Part shown: one piece after another, positions 9,302-24,300 of the stretch
How positions within the stretch are numbered: position 1 is the stretch's first letter
Layout: every line of letters begins with the position of its first letter
Assembly: GCA_028564705.1 (NCBI GenBank)
Contig: JAPXFQ010002840.1
Coordinates: 1,349,501-1,413,500 of the forward strand
Length of the DNA: 64,000 nucleotides
Reading direction: 5' to 3'
DNA from: Apricaphanius iberus
Lineage: Eukaryota; Chordata; Actinopteri; Cyprinodontiformes; Aphaniidae
Notes under the pieces: generated by a model
Database searches by the model: none
Seen by the model: the letters and a program-made list of their open reading frames with translations, nothing else
Told to the model about the DNA's origin: nothing
Translations under genes and position numbers: made by a program

Positions 9302-12300
9302 GCCTGGGCGGTGTACCAGTTCATATCGAAAACCGGTTTTTATTTTCGTTATGGTATGAATTTTTAACATACCCCTATATCGGTGAATAGCTTGGACAAC
9401 TTCCAGAACGTTTAATGAGGGGAAGTGTTTCAGCCAGGACCGGTTTCACTGCTACACGCTCTTCAACACATTGTAGAAAATAACATTTTTAACTAAGTAC
9501 AGCTGCTGGCAGGAGTGAAGAACACAATTCTGATGAAGTAATTCCAAAAAAGAGGAGCCCTGTCTATAGTTTAAAAAGTTTATCGGCTTTAAAATGTCAC
9601 ACGAGAACCGAACGGCATACGTTTTACAAACGCTTCTGGGAGTAACCAGTAGGAGGAAGTGTTGAGCGCTATGACAGTCTGTAGGTAAACGCGGTCAATG
9701 GTGGCAAAACCAGTAGGAAAGAAATCATTAATAGCGGTAAATATGTTTTACATACCATCTGCGATACTTCTGCCGTCATTTTTTTTTTTGTTGTTATCTG
9801 AATATTAACCAGCTAATAATCACCTACGGTCACCATGTTTATTTTACTTCTTCTTTGGCAAAATCCGGCTTGAGTCTATACTCTGCCCCCTAGCGGGATT
9901 CTTCAGTACTACAAGCAACGCCAGTACAAGATGCAATTTGTTGCCTGCGTCAACATTAGGTTAAAAAACAACTTTACTTTCAGCCTTAGAACATCAATAA
10001 TGTCTACTAGAATCATAATCATTTTTATTATTTTCATATGCAGTCCATATGGGAGTAAAATGGGCTATTTAAAGCACATTTTTATATTCTTTATCCTTAT
10101 AAGATAATGTGGATATGAACGGTTTTGTATGGAAAAAAAAATACAGTTAAATACCGTAATACCGATATGTTTTAAAAAAAAATACAGAGATATGAAAATT
10201 TTGCCATACCGCCCACCTCTAATATATATAATATCAACTGATATAAAAATGTCATTATCATAGTTTTTCCCCATTTCAGCCAGCTGTACTTCATTGCGAT
10301 TGCCTTGAGCCTCTTCCCTTGATCACAGCTGTCTGTTTTTGTTACGTGTCGTCTGCAGCTCTAAAGGGGAGGAAGAAGATGATGATGAGGAGGTGTTTGT
10401 TGGTCCTGTCAGTCACACGCAGGAGTATGTTTCCATGAACGCATCACCTCGGCTTGAGGAAGGTGGCAGTGATGTGCAGGTGAACTGGGCCTCAATGACT
10501 GACGATCAGCTGGATGAAGCCCACAAACTAGCCAGCCAGCTGCAGTGTGGAGAGCCACACGTCCAGGGCGCCCACGTAACCTCTGCTGCACAAATGAACA
10601 GCATGACGGTGAAAGAGGAGTTCATTCAGGACACGGACGTTAAATTAGGAATGCTGGGCCCCACCACCAGCGCGCTCAGCCCCATCAAACGTCAGACCTT
10701 CTGTGTGCAGGACAGTCCCATGAAACAGCTGCCGCCTGCCATCCAGCGGCACCTGCTGAGAGGGAGCAGCTCCAGCAGAGCGTCATCCGGCCACCCTGCT
10801 GCCAGGCGCAGTACTTCCAGCCCCACGGTTGGTGCCAGGCCTCAGCCGAGATCGGCGCTGCGAGGGAAGGCCACACTGGGGGCTGCTGCCGTTCTACCAA
10901 GTAAACCAGTGCCTCCCACTGTTTCCCGTTCAGCCACCAAGAGCGGCCCAGAGAGAACCAGACTCCAGCCACCGAGCAGAGTGAATGACTTTTCTTTGTC
11001 TCGTTGCAGCTTAAGGGCGACGAACGAATACCGCTGACATGTACGGTGTTTATTTTCTTTTTAGGCGGCAGGAGTTTCGAAGCGGAGTCCATCGTCTCGA
11101 ATGGTTAACAGGGCAGAGTCATCAGAAGATTTACTCTCTGATTCAGTGAGCGTGGCGTCCGATACCAGTGACTGCTCCATCAACTCCAGTCTGCTGGGTA
11201 AACGCACTCTGGCGCCACCATCTAAGGTAACGCAGATGTAACCCAAGGGAGGTTTCTTCCCCACTCAGGTCGTGCACCTCCAGTTAATCGGGATTTTGCT
11301 GTTTCTGCTTCTCTACAGACCATGAGGAAACGAAACATTTAAATAATAAAGCTTTAACTGCACAGTTACATTGGGGATGTAAGAAAATATCGACATGCCA
11401 ATATATCGTGATCCTTTATCTCATGATATTGTATCGATATTCAAAAGCAAAGAATCTATTTTTATTTTGGAAGAATTTTAATTCAAACAATAAAAAATAC
11501 AGTAATTTTTGTCACAAAACTAAAAGTATGACTGGAAGTTAGTGGCTGTTTTCATCTTCTTTGTTCCAGTGGTTCAACTAGAACTAGTAATAAAAACAGG
11601 TCGGAGTGTTTTAAGAATGTTGTGACAGATTTTCTACAGTTAAATTAATTTGTAAAAATAAAAATATGTAGTCTTACTCATGGTTTCGTGATATATTGCA
11701 ATATATTGTATTGTCCTCTTTGGATCATGATACATATCGTAACACCAGATTCTTGCCAATACACATCCCTAATTGGGGATGTAAGAGAATATGCTGATAT
11801 ATCGCAATATTTTATGTCACAATATTTTATCCATATTCAAAAGCAACGTATGAGTATGTACAATTTGGGAGAACAAGTATTTGATACACTGCTGATTTTT
11901 AAAAAAAGTTTTCCCACGTACAAAGGGTGTTGAGGTCTGTAATTTGTATCAAAGGTGCTCTTCAACTGTGAGGGACAAAATCTGAAACAGAAATACTGAG
12001 TATCAGTGGATGTTTTTTAAATAGTTCATTTCCATTTTATTGCATGACATAAGTATTTGATCGCCTATCAACCAGTTAGAATTGAAGCCTAGTTTCTGCT
12101 TCTGCGTTTTGACGGAGACGGATTGACGAAACGCCACTATCCGTCAACGGAAGGGCTCTCCTTCACGCACGGAGTAGAGCCCAAATTGTAACTATCCGTC
12201 TCCGTCAACGGAAGGTGCGTCTGCATCCGATTGATCACAGCCAGAAATTGCTTCACCAGAACGGGGCTCTATAGTGGCTGTAATCAGTAATTAATGCAGC

Positions 12301-15300
12301 ATTTTATCCACTTTATGCTATATATTGAAAGGATAATTTATCTAATCTGTTCTTTTGGTGATTTTGAACACAGTTTAGGAAAACAAAACAAAAAGACTGC
12401 TCTGTGTTTCTAGAATATTCTATAATCTGCACTTCCAGTAAAAAGCTTTACAGCTTAATCAAAACTTAATTTCTGTCGTTCATTGCTCCTTGAGGAAGAA
12501 ATACGTTCACAAGCCGAGAAAAAAACAGAAACGCCGCTGTGTGATAGTAGGCAGAGACGCCATGAAAACTTGGCGCCCCCTTTTGTCCTGGTCGAGCAAA
12601 ACAATAGAGAATGGAGTGGAAGAGCGGAGTACTATAAACAGAAAACGTCTCCGTCAGTACGTCTGCGTCTGAGTGCAAATTTGTGGTCGGAGAAGCACAA
12701 ACTGGGCTTTAGGCTCCCACAGACCTGTTAGTTCTCCTTTTAAGAAGCTCTCCTGTTCTCCACTCATTCCCAGTCCAGACACTAAAACAAACTCCAACCT
12801 CTTCATAATGGCTAAGACCAGAGAGCTGTGCAAGGACGACGGGGATAAAATTGCAGCGCTCCACAATGCTGGGATGATCTACAGGAGAATAGGTGAGCAG
12901 CTTGGTGAGAAGGCAACAACTGTCGGTGCAATAACTATAGAATGGAAAAAGTTCAACACAACGGTCAGTCTCCCTCGGTCAGGAGCGCCATGCAAGATCT
13001 CCCCTCGTGGGGCTTCAATGATCCTGAGGACAGAGAGGGATGAGCCCAGAACTACACAGCAGGACATGGTCAACGAGTAGACCTGGAACTTATTTGGATC
13101 AAATACTTATGTCATGCAATAAAATGCAAGTTAATTATTTAATAATTCTCCACTGTATCTGTCTGTCGGTGTTACTGCCGATAGGTTAGTGGTGCGCTGA
13201 TCCAATATTAAATCGATTCATTCAAATATATTGAACAAAAACGTATATTGAACGAAAATATAAATGCAGTCTTGATTTTGCTCCCATTTTTCATGAACTG
13301 AACAAAAAAATAATAATATTAATCCATCCCTTTTTACAAGCGTGAAACATTTTTTTTTTTAAGGTGGGGTTTTACATGAACTGTGCTGATCCTGACTGTG
13401 AAGGAAAGAAAAAAAGTGCTCTGGGATTACAATCTAAATATTCAAAATAAAGTGCGCCATCTACAAAGTGGTTAAACTATGAAATCGAAGAAAAAAATAA
13501 TGTGAGCTCAATTTTTATATGTTTTATATCCACTAGTGTTTTATAGTTCAAGCGTGCGAGATGTGTCTCGTCGTACGTATTATTGAACAGATGCTAACGT
13601 CACTAGGTAAAATATCCTAAATGGTTTTAAAGTGTCACACTCTTTCTGACGACACTAATGGCAGAAGACAATGTTATTTTTTTTCTTCAACTTGTAATAA
13701 TTTTACAGTGAATTATCACACAACGGTCTCATGTCCCAACCATGGAAGGAAGGTTACACTGAAACAGATTTCGATCTCAGTCAGCTGGGTTGTTGTAAGT
13801 TTTTGTCATTTTAAAAACACTGCTACAGGACAGAGTCGTTTACAGTATCCGTCCCACAAACACATTTTCTGTCTCCTGGACAAATCACATGTGAGCCTGC
13901 CAAGTCTCCACTCCTGGGACATTTTTAATCTGACACCGACTAAAGGCTAGCTTTGAGCTAACAATGCTCGCAGTAGAAATGGACCGCTCTAAAGATATCT
14001 CAACTTGATTTTGCGGTGAAATGAATTTATCTACTTATCCACTTACTGTGTATAAGTAGCCTTCGCTCGTCATAGTGTATCTGGCCAATCAGTAACCGGC
14101 AACTGTCCATGAAGAGGCGGAAAGTGACTGAAGAGTGAACTACATTGTTTTTCTTCATGGACTGCAGTACTCCTATTTGACCAAGATGTCAACATTACGT
14201 ATTGTAACGTTTAATATTTGGAATATAAACTATAGTTCTTAAATATGCCCAGTTTTACTTGTTGCATCGATACTGATCTCACTGCTGATATATTATGCAT
14301 CCCTACTTTTTTATTTATGTATTCGTTTTTATCTTTTAATCCCAACCAGTATAGCACAAAAGGAAAAATACTCCGGCGTAGTTATATTCTAAACCCAACA
14401 GAACTATTCTCGTTGCTTTTTTGAAAAAAATTAAATTCAGAAAAAGTCTATCAAAGTACATTCTGTTGGTTTATAGGTATCAAATGATGGGACTTTATAT
14501 AGAAGAAGAAAAATCCATCCCCTATTGGTCGCATTATGCAGTTCTTTCCCTGGAAATTTCAGACATCGCCTGATATTGATAACTGGTCATGTTTATCTGA
14601 GAGCTCATTCATCGAAACCCAACAATTTAAGCTCCTAACCGGCCATTTCCTGACTCTAAAAAATTTTGTCCATCCACACGTAACGGGATAAATGCGTTTT
14701 TCAGCACATTCATAGATGTGGCAAACCTGTAGGGGGCGGTAGTTCTCCCAAATCCTATCCGCTCTGAGTAACTTTCTATCTTCAGCACGCAGCAGTAATA
14801 CAGCTTGTAAAAGCGAACAAACAAAACGCGCTTTAACAATGGATGATACCAACTCAGCTCTGAGGGCATAAATTCTAATTTTGAGAGTAAACACAGGTTG
14901 CACATGTGATGTTTGAGCATTTTTTTGTCGCGTATAGCGACGTTACGGCTCTTAAAACTGTTTTTTTTTAACCATCCACTCGCAGAAACTAAAAATGGAG
15001 AAAACGCAGATCTCCACTTTGGCCGGAGTTTTTAAAAAGATTCGTTTTTGGTGCATAAAATCTCCGGTTGCGTGTGGATGACGGGCTGAACCGTAGTTTT
15101 CTACGTGCGGACAGGGCCTGAGATCGCTGAAACTAGATGGTGGGAATTGAGCTTTGAAGTAAAAATACAACAATGAGCTTAGTCTAGCATCATTACTTTT
15201 TTTGTATGTCTATTGTTTTGTGACTTTTGTAATTTTTTTACTTCTGTCCTAATGAAAATACAGAAATTATGTTGTGTTTTTTCCATCTTAGCCACATCAA

Positions 15301-18300
15301 AATAGTATTTAATGTGTAAATAACCGTTATTTTTGTCTCTCTTCTAACAGAAGGCTGGACTGAGGAGGCTGTCTGGTGTTAAAGCTCCGCCTGTTCAGAG
15401 CAGGAAGGTCGCAGACAGGAAGAACACCTCTTCATCTTCATCCTCACTGTCCAGCTTTAACTCGAGCCTCTCTCTGTCCCCGGCTAAAGGTGCGTTCAAT
15501 CTTACTGTCTGCAGAGATGCAGCAAGAAAATTAGCTGGTGACTGGAATCGGATAGGTTTTATCCTGAAGGATGACCGGCTGGTCGGAAACTAAAAGTGTG
15601 ATCTGTCGTTAACATGAGCTTTGTCAAGTTACATAATCTGGGTTTCTAAACTCGAGTTATATATATGTATGAATATATGTAGCATCAAAAAATGATTACC
15701 AGAAATGTAGACGGCACTATTAGACACGCGTTTAAACAGTTTCAGTAAAAAATACGTTGATTTTGGGGTAAATTGCTCTTTAAAGTCCTTGTATTAATCT
15801 CATGTAGTTGAGATCTTCAATTTTGGTTTCAGTTACGTTGCTTTGGTTATAAGTCAATATCGTATTTGATCGTATATTAGTTTCTTCTAAGCTTAAATAA
15901 TGAAATGACTGAATGTTCGCAGGAGATTCTAATATTTTGTGTGTCGCTTGTACAGATTAAAACAATGTTTGTAAGTGTTTTGGTCAGATACGTTTTTCAT
16001 GAATCCACACACAGTAGGAGTATCCCTGCCTGGAGGTTTGTATTCCTTTTAAGCTCTGAAAAGTGTACTTACTGTAAATGGTTGGGTTTTTTTGTGTTTC
16101 CTAACCCTAATCTCTACTTTATCCAGACGGATTTTAAATACCCTGTATTAGGAACTTTTTTCACAGGCTTACTGCCCTAAGATTAAGTGATCACAGCTCC
16201 TTAAGAAGGTACAATAAAAATAAAAAAAGCACAACTGACAGTAAATCAGAACTTTTTCCTTCTCAAATGCTTCAGACAGAGCCGTGGATCTAATTTTTTC
16301 TTTTGGATTATGTATAATTTCTTCTATTATGGTGCACTTCTACTTTTTGAGTTCCACAAAGATTTATTAAGAACTATATTGTGCTTCTTGGTTACTTCAT
16401 ATCAGTCTTATAGCCTGAAGGATTTTGGTTTCTTTTTAGTTGATGTATAACTCTGATGTCCTTTTTCTATTTATTTCTTCGTTTTTTTCCATTTATTTGA
16501 CCACGAACATTAGCAATGGGAAAAATTTCAACTTTTCAACAAAAGTGAAGCAAAGTATGTTTTTATCTAAGTTCTGGAAGAGAAATTAGTGTTGGCAGGT
16601 TAACGATTAGCAAAATCCCTGATTGATGCTTCTCTCTGATCAATAACGCTAACATTAGTTATTGGGCTAAAAACCCAGAGCTTACATTGATCAGTAATCA
16701 CTGGAACATCATTAATTCTCCTGTGGATTGCAGCTTTTCATTACTTCTCTGTATTTTGCCACTGTTGGCTACGGTTTCCTTTTTTTGTTTGATTTTATTG
16801 CAACAATACCACTTGACTGGTCTTATGTTCTTCTCTGCTTGTTACAAGAAGCGAAGGTGAATTAAATAAAGAATAAAACGTTAATAAAAATGACCACAAA
16901 ACTAAAATATCAAGTGAAAATTAAAGATTTTCAGTGAAATTACGGCAGAGTTTCCGCATTGTGTCGGTTCATGGTATCTGTAAACTTACCGATCCGTTAG
17001 AAACAGTTTCTGTGAATATCTGGGTTTTTTTTATCATGTAAATCACTTTGATTTCATTTCTAAGCTGTGAATATATATTGTTTGCCCGCTCAGGTAAACT
17101 GAACTCCTCCTTAAACCAAAGTTTGAGCAGCTCCATTGGCCGCACCCCCAGCAGCGTTCGCAGGGAACCGTGTCCGAGCAGACCTCGTCGCTCCGCTGTC
17201 TCCGCTTCTGCCGAGCTGGTTTCCTCCAGCTTCGGCTCTCGCTCACAATCCACCCAAGCCAAAAGGCTTCTTGATGGAGAGCATGGTAAAGCCGTCAGAT
17301 CCACGCCCTTGAAGAGAGTGGAGTCCACGCCAGTCCAGTCGACTCTCCCAAAGAGAGCAGGAGAGAGAACTGTGTCCGTCAGCACAATCGGCTCGGCTCG
17401 ACTGCAGAGTGGGCTGAAGGCCAGATCTAAAACCGGAGGTCTTGTTCATCCAACCGCCAACACAGCCGACAAAGAAGCCCAGCATGTGGATGGTGAGAGC
17501 AAAGCGGGAGCTTTTGGTTGTGCCATTTGATTTTTGCCTTTTTAGTGTGTTCCTGAAACATTGTGTTCATCATGTGAGAGAATCTGTTTTCTGCTTTGAT
17601 TCCAAACGAAACCAAGTTCTCAGTGTTAATTAATCTGGAGTTTCATCCTCAGGTGTATCCAAGGTGATGAAGCCAAAAAGGCTCTCCGTCAGCGGCACGG
17701 ACAGGTAAATCTTGACATTTTCATAACTGGCGTCTAAATGAAAAGAATCTGGGCTCTCCCATTGATCTGTGTAGTGTTTCGAGTCGCATCTAAGAAGAAT
17801 GAACCAAAAACGAGGTGGACGGGGTGAACTCCTGGTCCAGGTTGCATCTCGTGTCACGAATGGCAGCTTCCAACCTGTAAAACAAAATGCAGAGTAGCGA
17901 GTTGGCTTGTAATAAGAGGGTTGCCGGTTCCATTCAAGCTTCTGCTTGTCACGTGTTGATGTGCCCCTGGGCAAGCCCCAAGCTGCCAACTGAGCTCTGT
18001 ATGAATGTGTGTGTTTGGGATTGCAGATGGGTGAATGTGGCTCCAGTGTAACGCGCTTTAAATGGTCATAGAAAAAGAGCTACATAGGTTCAGTCCATTT
18101 ATCTGATTTATTTATTGATGGTCCCTAAACGAACCAATGCATTCTTTAGCAAGTCCAAGCTACAACGACTACCTACACTCACCTGAAGGATTATTAGGAA
18201 CACCAAACTAATACGGTGTTTGACCGCCTTTCGCCTTCAGAACTGCCTTAATTCTACATGGCATTGATTCAACAAGGTGCTGAAAGCGTTCTTTAGAAAT

Positions 18301-21300
18301 GTTGGCCCGTATTGATGGGATAGCATCTTGCAGCTGATGGAGATTTGTGGGATGCACATCCAGGGCACGAAGTTCCCGTTCCACCACATCCCAAATATGC
18401 TCTATCGGGTTGAGATCTGGTGACTGTGGGGGCCGTTGTAGTACAGTGAACTCATCGTCATGTTCAAGAAACAAATTAGAAATGATTGGAGCTTTATGAC
18501 ATGAAGTAGCCATCAGAGGATGGGTACATGGCATAGACTGTAAAAAAGAATAGACTGTAAAATAGAGACCTCACTCCTCCCCGTTTACCAGAATGACACA
18601 CTTTCATGGGGGAATTCATGGCGGATTCACAGACTCCTCCTCCCCAGCTCTGACGAAGCATGTACATAAAAAGGGCAAAGGGGCGGGTTCTTCACTGTAG
18701 ACTCTGCCCTCGCGGGGCGTGTAGTTCAGTCGTAATCACGCCCATTCTGCTCCCGCGTCTTTAGCTCTGATGCTAAACTTGGCTCGGCCCCCTCATTAAT
18801 TATGCAAGATTTAAAAAAATTATCTTACGAAAACCAGCCTGGTGCCCAGGTTTTTTATGAGCCCAGCGTTATCTCAGGAAGAATATGTAGCCATAGAAAG
18901 TTTTTAAAAAATGGGCACCAGGCATAAAAGTTGTTTTTAACGTGTCTAAAGTCCAATGCTTTTCAATGGGGGCCTAGCGGCCAAATGGAGGTATTACAGC
19001 AATGGCGGCGCAATGGCGGTCTCCATGGTGGTCACAAAGCAGGGCAGCCAGCGGCCATTGGTACATGGTGGTCATGAAGGGATGGACATGGTCAGAAACA
19101 ATGTTCAGGTAGCCCGTGGTATTTAAACGATGCCCAATTGGCACTAAAGGGCCTAAAGTGTGCCAAGAAAACATTCCCCACACCATTACACCACCACCAC
19201 CAGCCTGCACAGTGGTAACAAGGCGTGATGGATCCATGCTCTCATTCTGGTTACGCCAAATTCTGACTCTATTTGAATGTCTCAACAGAAATCGAGACTC
19301 GTCAGACCAGGCGACATTTTTCCAGTCTTCAACTGTCCAACTTTGGTGATCTTGTGCAAATTGTAGCTTCTTTTTCCTATTTGTAGTGGAGATGAGGGGT
19401 ACCCGGTGGGGTCCTCTGCTGTTGTAGCCCATCTGCCTCAAAGTTGTGCGTGTTGTGGCTTCACAAACGCTTTGCTGCATTCCTCGGTTGTAACGAGTGG
19501 TTATTTCAGTCAAAGTTGCTCTTCTATCAGCTTCAATCAGTCGGCCCATTCTCCTCTTACCTCTAGCATCAACGAGGCATTTTGATGCTGGACGTTTCTC
19601 CTTTTTCACACCGTCCTTTGTAAACCCTAGAAATGGTTGTGTGCGTGAAAATCCCAGTAACTGAGCAGATTGTGAAATACTCGGACCGGCCCGTCTGGCA
19701 CCAACAACCATGCCACGCTCAGAATCCATTAAATCACCTTTCCTTCCCATTCCGACATTCAGTTTGGAGTTCAGGAGATTGTCTTGACCAGAACCACACC
19801 CCTAAATGCATTGAAGCAACTGCCATGTGATTGGTTGATTAGATAATTGCATTAAGGAGAAACTGAACAGGTGTTCCTAATAATCCTTTAGGTGAATGTA
19901 AATAATGTATGCTGTTAAAAATACTTATACTGATAAAAAAAATGTAACTAAATTTGATTGACGTTGACATATCAGCTGAAAGGATGTAAACCCGCATTTA
20001 TTTAAATACTTCAGATCTTTTCTACTCACGAGACTCTGATCTATGGATGCACAAAGATAATATTCTCTCATTGTGTTTATAAGGTAGCAATATTTATTTA
20101 CAATTTAGATTAGAACAATCCTATATTGTCCCACATGGGGACATTTGGTTGAAACGGCAGCAAAACGGCAAGAAATACAAACATTAAGACTCAGAATTGA
20201 AAAGGTGTAAAGCAACAGAATTTTAGTCAAGAATAATATTTACATTATGGACGGAGTTACAAAAAACAAAATGCTGTGCAGTTCGATAATCATGATTCAA
20301 TCTTTTCCAATTCGATATTGATACAAATTAGTTCTATTAAAAAAAAATTTTTTTTGGAATAACCTTAATTATGTCTGTAATTCAGTGATGCAACATTGGA
20401 TGGGGTTACAGTTCACTGAGGCAAACCGTATATTAACCCTTTCAGATCTCAGCCTTAAAACGCTTGTCTGGACTTTCCTCTTGTGTTCTAGCTGTAAAAA
20501 CGGCAAACGATGTTAAACTGTTAAATCTATTCTTGGATGTCCAAATCAAATTTTAGACATATTTATAAGAATTGACCGAGACTATTTTTTAGTTGTTTTT
20601 TTTAACACTGTGCTAAATCAGTTTTTTGTTTTTTTGTTTTTTTTGTATGAGTCTCACTTTTAAACAGTGGAGCATTTGCTCTGTTTGTTCCAACTATGTG
20701 GTGACTATTGCTCTTGTCTTGCCTTGGGTCCAAAGCAGGGGTTAAATTCTTTCATTTGTGCTGCAGATTATTCAGTAAAAAATGTTTAAAATAATTTTCT
20801 CTCCAGTAGTCGTCCTCAGTTGCTGGCCGCCGGTTCCCTTGCGCCTTCTGTTGGCAGCTGTAAGCCTCAGCAGGTGGCTGCACTGCGCCCATCCGGTCTG
20901 CCCACCCCAGTTAAGCGCAGGACGTCTACCTTCCAGACCCCCTCGAATCAGAGCAGGACTTTCAGGCCACCGTTATGGACAGATTCCAGCATCACTCGCA
21001 CTCCGAATTCGGCAGAGAAACAACAGAGGTGCAGGTAAGATGGTTAAAACAGCTGGTAGCGTGTCTGAGGAGGCAGCCACCTGAGACAACTCCAAAGATC
21101 TATCACTGTATCGTTCTGTGTATTTTATTTTTTTTTCTGTAGCCCAGTTCCAAAAGTTAAGCAAGAGGAAGAGCCTGTGCATTACCTTGATATTCAGCCC
21201 TTCAGTCTGGAGGAGAAGATCCCTATTCCACTAGTTTCAAACAATCCGGAGGCAACGCAAACAGAAAACACGGCTCCTGAACCATTGACAGTGAGCGAGA

Positions 21301-24300
21301 CGATTCCCACTGGAAATCCAATCGAACTGGAAAGTACAGAGGAGACCGCAGCAAAAACCCAGGAGGTCAGTTTTTCAAAAAATCTTTTCCAATGAAATTA
21401 CAGCATTTAAATAACCTAATCTGGACGATACTGATGAGCTGTTACAACCTCAGGTACCAAAAGAAACAGGTTCTTCAGTTACGCCATATTTCAGGAGGCA
21501 ACAGAGGCCTTCTGTCTTTAGGATAGTTTTGCTCTATGCAAGACGCTGGTAGTCCTCGACGCAGCCCTCCGGGGTTCTCTGGGACCTCTACTGCAAAGGA
21601 CACCTTCTATCTAAAAGAAAGGCAGCTTGTTGGCTGCAGGAGGAACTCTAAGAAGTGTTTAAAAAGGTGAACTCTTCAAAACTTCCCTAAACTACACAGT
21701 GGCTTCTGCCATTAAAATGTGATGGTAGTATGGAGAAATATTTTCTGTGCCCAGTTATTATCGACCAGTTGAAAACTTTAGTTAAAACTCTTAAATTACT
21801 TTTACTTTAAAAAAAAAACTATTAATAAATGAGCATGAACAAAGAACAAATCCTCCACACACTTTAGATTTGTCAAAAGTATTCACATTCACTACTCAAT
21901 TAGAAGTATAGAATAGAGAATAGGGTTTAAAAATACTAATATAGGCAAGGCCTTATTTATATAGCACACTTTCAACACAAGGTGCTTTACATGATTCAGT
22001 GGTGAAGAAACAAAATACACGTCAAAGTCGTGAACATTAAAACACAATCACTAAAAGGAAACATTCAGTAATTGAAGTTTAAAGAAAACTTATAAGAGAA
22101 AATGTAATATTATGAAAATTAAAAAGAGATAAAACACAGCAATAACAGTAATCAAAGAGAAAAGAAAAAACATTAAGCATTTGAAGGATAAAAAATTAAT
22201 GAAAGAAAATGCATGTTAAATTATAAATTGAAACAGAACATTTATCCAATGATAATTAAAAAAGAAAAAGAGCAAAATCATATCAGTCACTCGTAAGCAA
22301 AAGTGAAGTGTGGGAGGGAGGGCCTGGGGGAGTTGAAATATTGTTCATCAGCTGAAGAGTCAAAATACTGATGCAATCTCTATATCCTTTTAGTCTCTTA
22401 GTCGTCACGTAAGATACTATATTCGACCAAATTGAGATTCAGTTCCATTTAATTTCCATTTCCACTAATTCACACTGAAAGTCTGTTGGGGATTTAAAGG
22501 AAAATGCAGATATTTGGCTATTATAGTTAAAGGACTGCTTATAGCAATCAATAAGATAAATAATTTATGAAAAATTATATTTGGGGCACCTGTTTCCAGG
22601 AACTATTTTAATAGCCAAATATGTATAAATCAGTCTAATGGTCTGGCACCTGTCTAGATAAGGCTGATGTGAATAGCTTAGATGGAGTGAATTCTTACCG
22701 CATATTGAGACATTAAACCCATGACATATGTATGTATGTTGTATAAAAGGGACAACAGTGACTTTCCAAAACACAAAGTTTATTTACAAAAGAAGAAAAA
22801 GAAAAATGTAATCACTCAAACTAATAACCAACACTGCTGATAAAACTACATGAATAACTAAAAATAAAATAACACAAATAGATAAAAATGCAATAAAAAT
22901 AGAAACTCTATATAATTCTGGAGGGTAGGTTTGAGTTCGACCCATCCCGTCAGACAGCTCTTTCAGTTTCCCAATCACTTGCAGAACTACCTTTATTTTT
23001 GTTGTTGTTGGTAGAATGAGTAACCGGCAATTTCAGCCAGCATGAATCCTATCATCAAGCACATAAATCCAAAATAGCCAAACGTCTTCAGCGTCTTCAT
23101 GGAACAAGACTGATAAACAAAGTGGCTGCCATTTTTTCCCAAGCGTCCAGCACGTATCCATTTGCATGTGTATGAGACGGAGAAGCAGGATCCCCTTTGC
23201 CACTAAGTAATGTCGAGTAGATTCGATCAAATGCATTCAGAGAACAGCTGACAATTTCCATTTTTTTAAGTGTTTTTGGGCTTCGGTGAAGCAGAAAGGT
23301 AGAATTTACACACTGCAAGTGTCGTGGGAGAGACACCAAGGGGAGGGAGATATAGCATCCGGCACTCTATTATTACCATCTATTTTTTATTTAAGCCATA
23401 GAAAGTAAAGATAACTGCGTGAAAATGAAAGGAGTAGAAGTAAAAAGTTGGCTCATATAAGATCACTCAAGTAAAATATAAATACGTGAAATTTCTGCCA
23501 AGGTAATGAAGTATTTGTACTTCATGTGACACATTTAGATGAAGAATTTTTACATAATACATGCACAAGTAAATTTACCAAATATTCAATATAGATTTTC
23601 CTCTCCAGCCAGTGTCGCATGTTTTGAGCTGAAGTATCAAAAACCCTCTTGTCCTTTAGCGTTTTGTAAATGGATGAGCAGAGCAAACAGTATATTCGAA
23701 TACATCAAAAGATCCTTTCACAGCGTTCAAGACTGAAAACCCTTGAGTATGGCAGTATGAGGCAACACTCCTCCATCTAATCCTTATACACAAATCTCAC
23801 CAATCTTTTAAACTGCTCTGTTCACTCAGGTTCTTCTGCTGGATCTCCCCCCTCCAACTCTTCAGCCCCAAGAGAAACTCCTCATCGATCTGGCCAACAC
23901 CCCCGACCTTATTCGCACCAACAGCAAGAGCTGCACCACCACTCAGGTAACCTCTTCAACTCAGTCCTACAACAAGAACTGTTGGTTCACTAAACATTAG
24001 GGATTCGGGTTTGAACAAAATGTCAAATTTTAGGCCAACCGGGGTTGTATGGCACCATTCAGAATGCTTCTTTTAACAGATATTGGGAATTATGTTGTTA
24101 GCAAAGTTATTATAAGACAGAAAACATTTTGTTTATTTTTATATTACAATTTATTTGCTTTCTGCATTAGTTTCTGTACTGATTTGTTTTAGTCTCATAA
24201 GAATTTATGTGCATTAATATGTAAAGCTAATGCTAATACAGAAATTATTTTAATTTGGTTACGTCTCAAAAGGAAATATACATGACATTTCTTAATATAT

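Larger units (their letters stand above)
11861..13155 (+). mobile_element. Tc1-like transposon, internally deleted, with nested insertion
   Basis: The left end gggagaacaagtatttgata and right end ttctccactg (reversed ggagaa) lie between TA dinucleotides at 11859-11860 and 13156-13157. Both ends share the words gcatgacataagtatttgat and atcaaatacttatgtcatgc. The transposase start is kept but the catalytic part is gone. Confidence 0.75.
18174..19900 (-). mobile_element. Tc1-like transposon in GTSE1 intron 7, nearly full length, interrupted
   Basis: Inverted ends of about 29 bp share gaaggattattaggaacacc at the left and its counterpart with one change at the right (about 19870-19898). TA lies at both edges (18174-18175, 19899-19900). 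The transposase runs on the minus strand and is broken by a 528-bp insertion and a short deletion. Confidence 0.88.

Noticed and set aside
10981..11036. Read-through of GTSE1 exon 3 into the following sequence
   Set aside because: The frame stops after 18 codons, while splicing at 10980 to 11065 restores the conserved exon 4 frame and makes the total length divisible by three.
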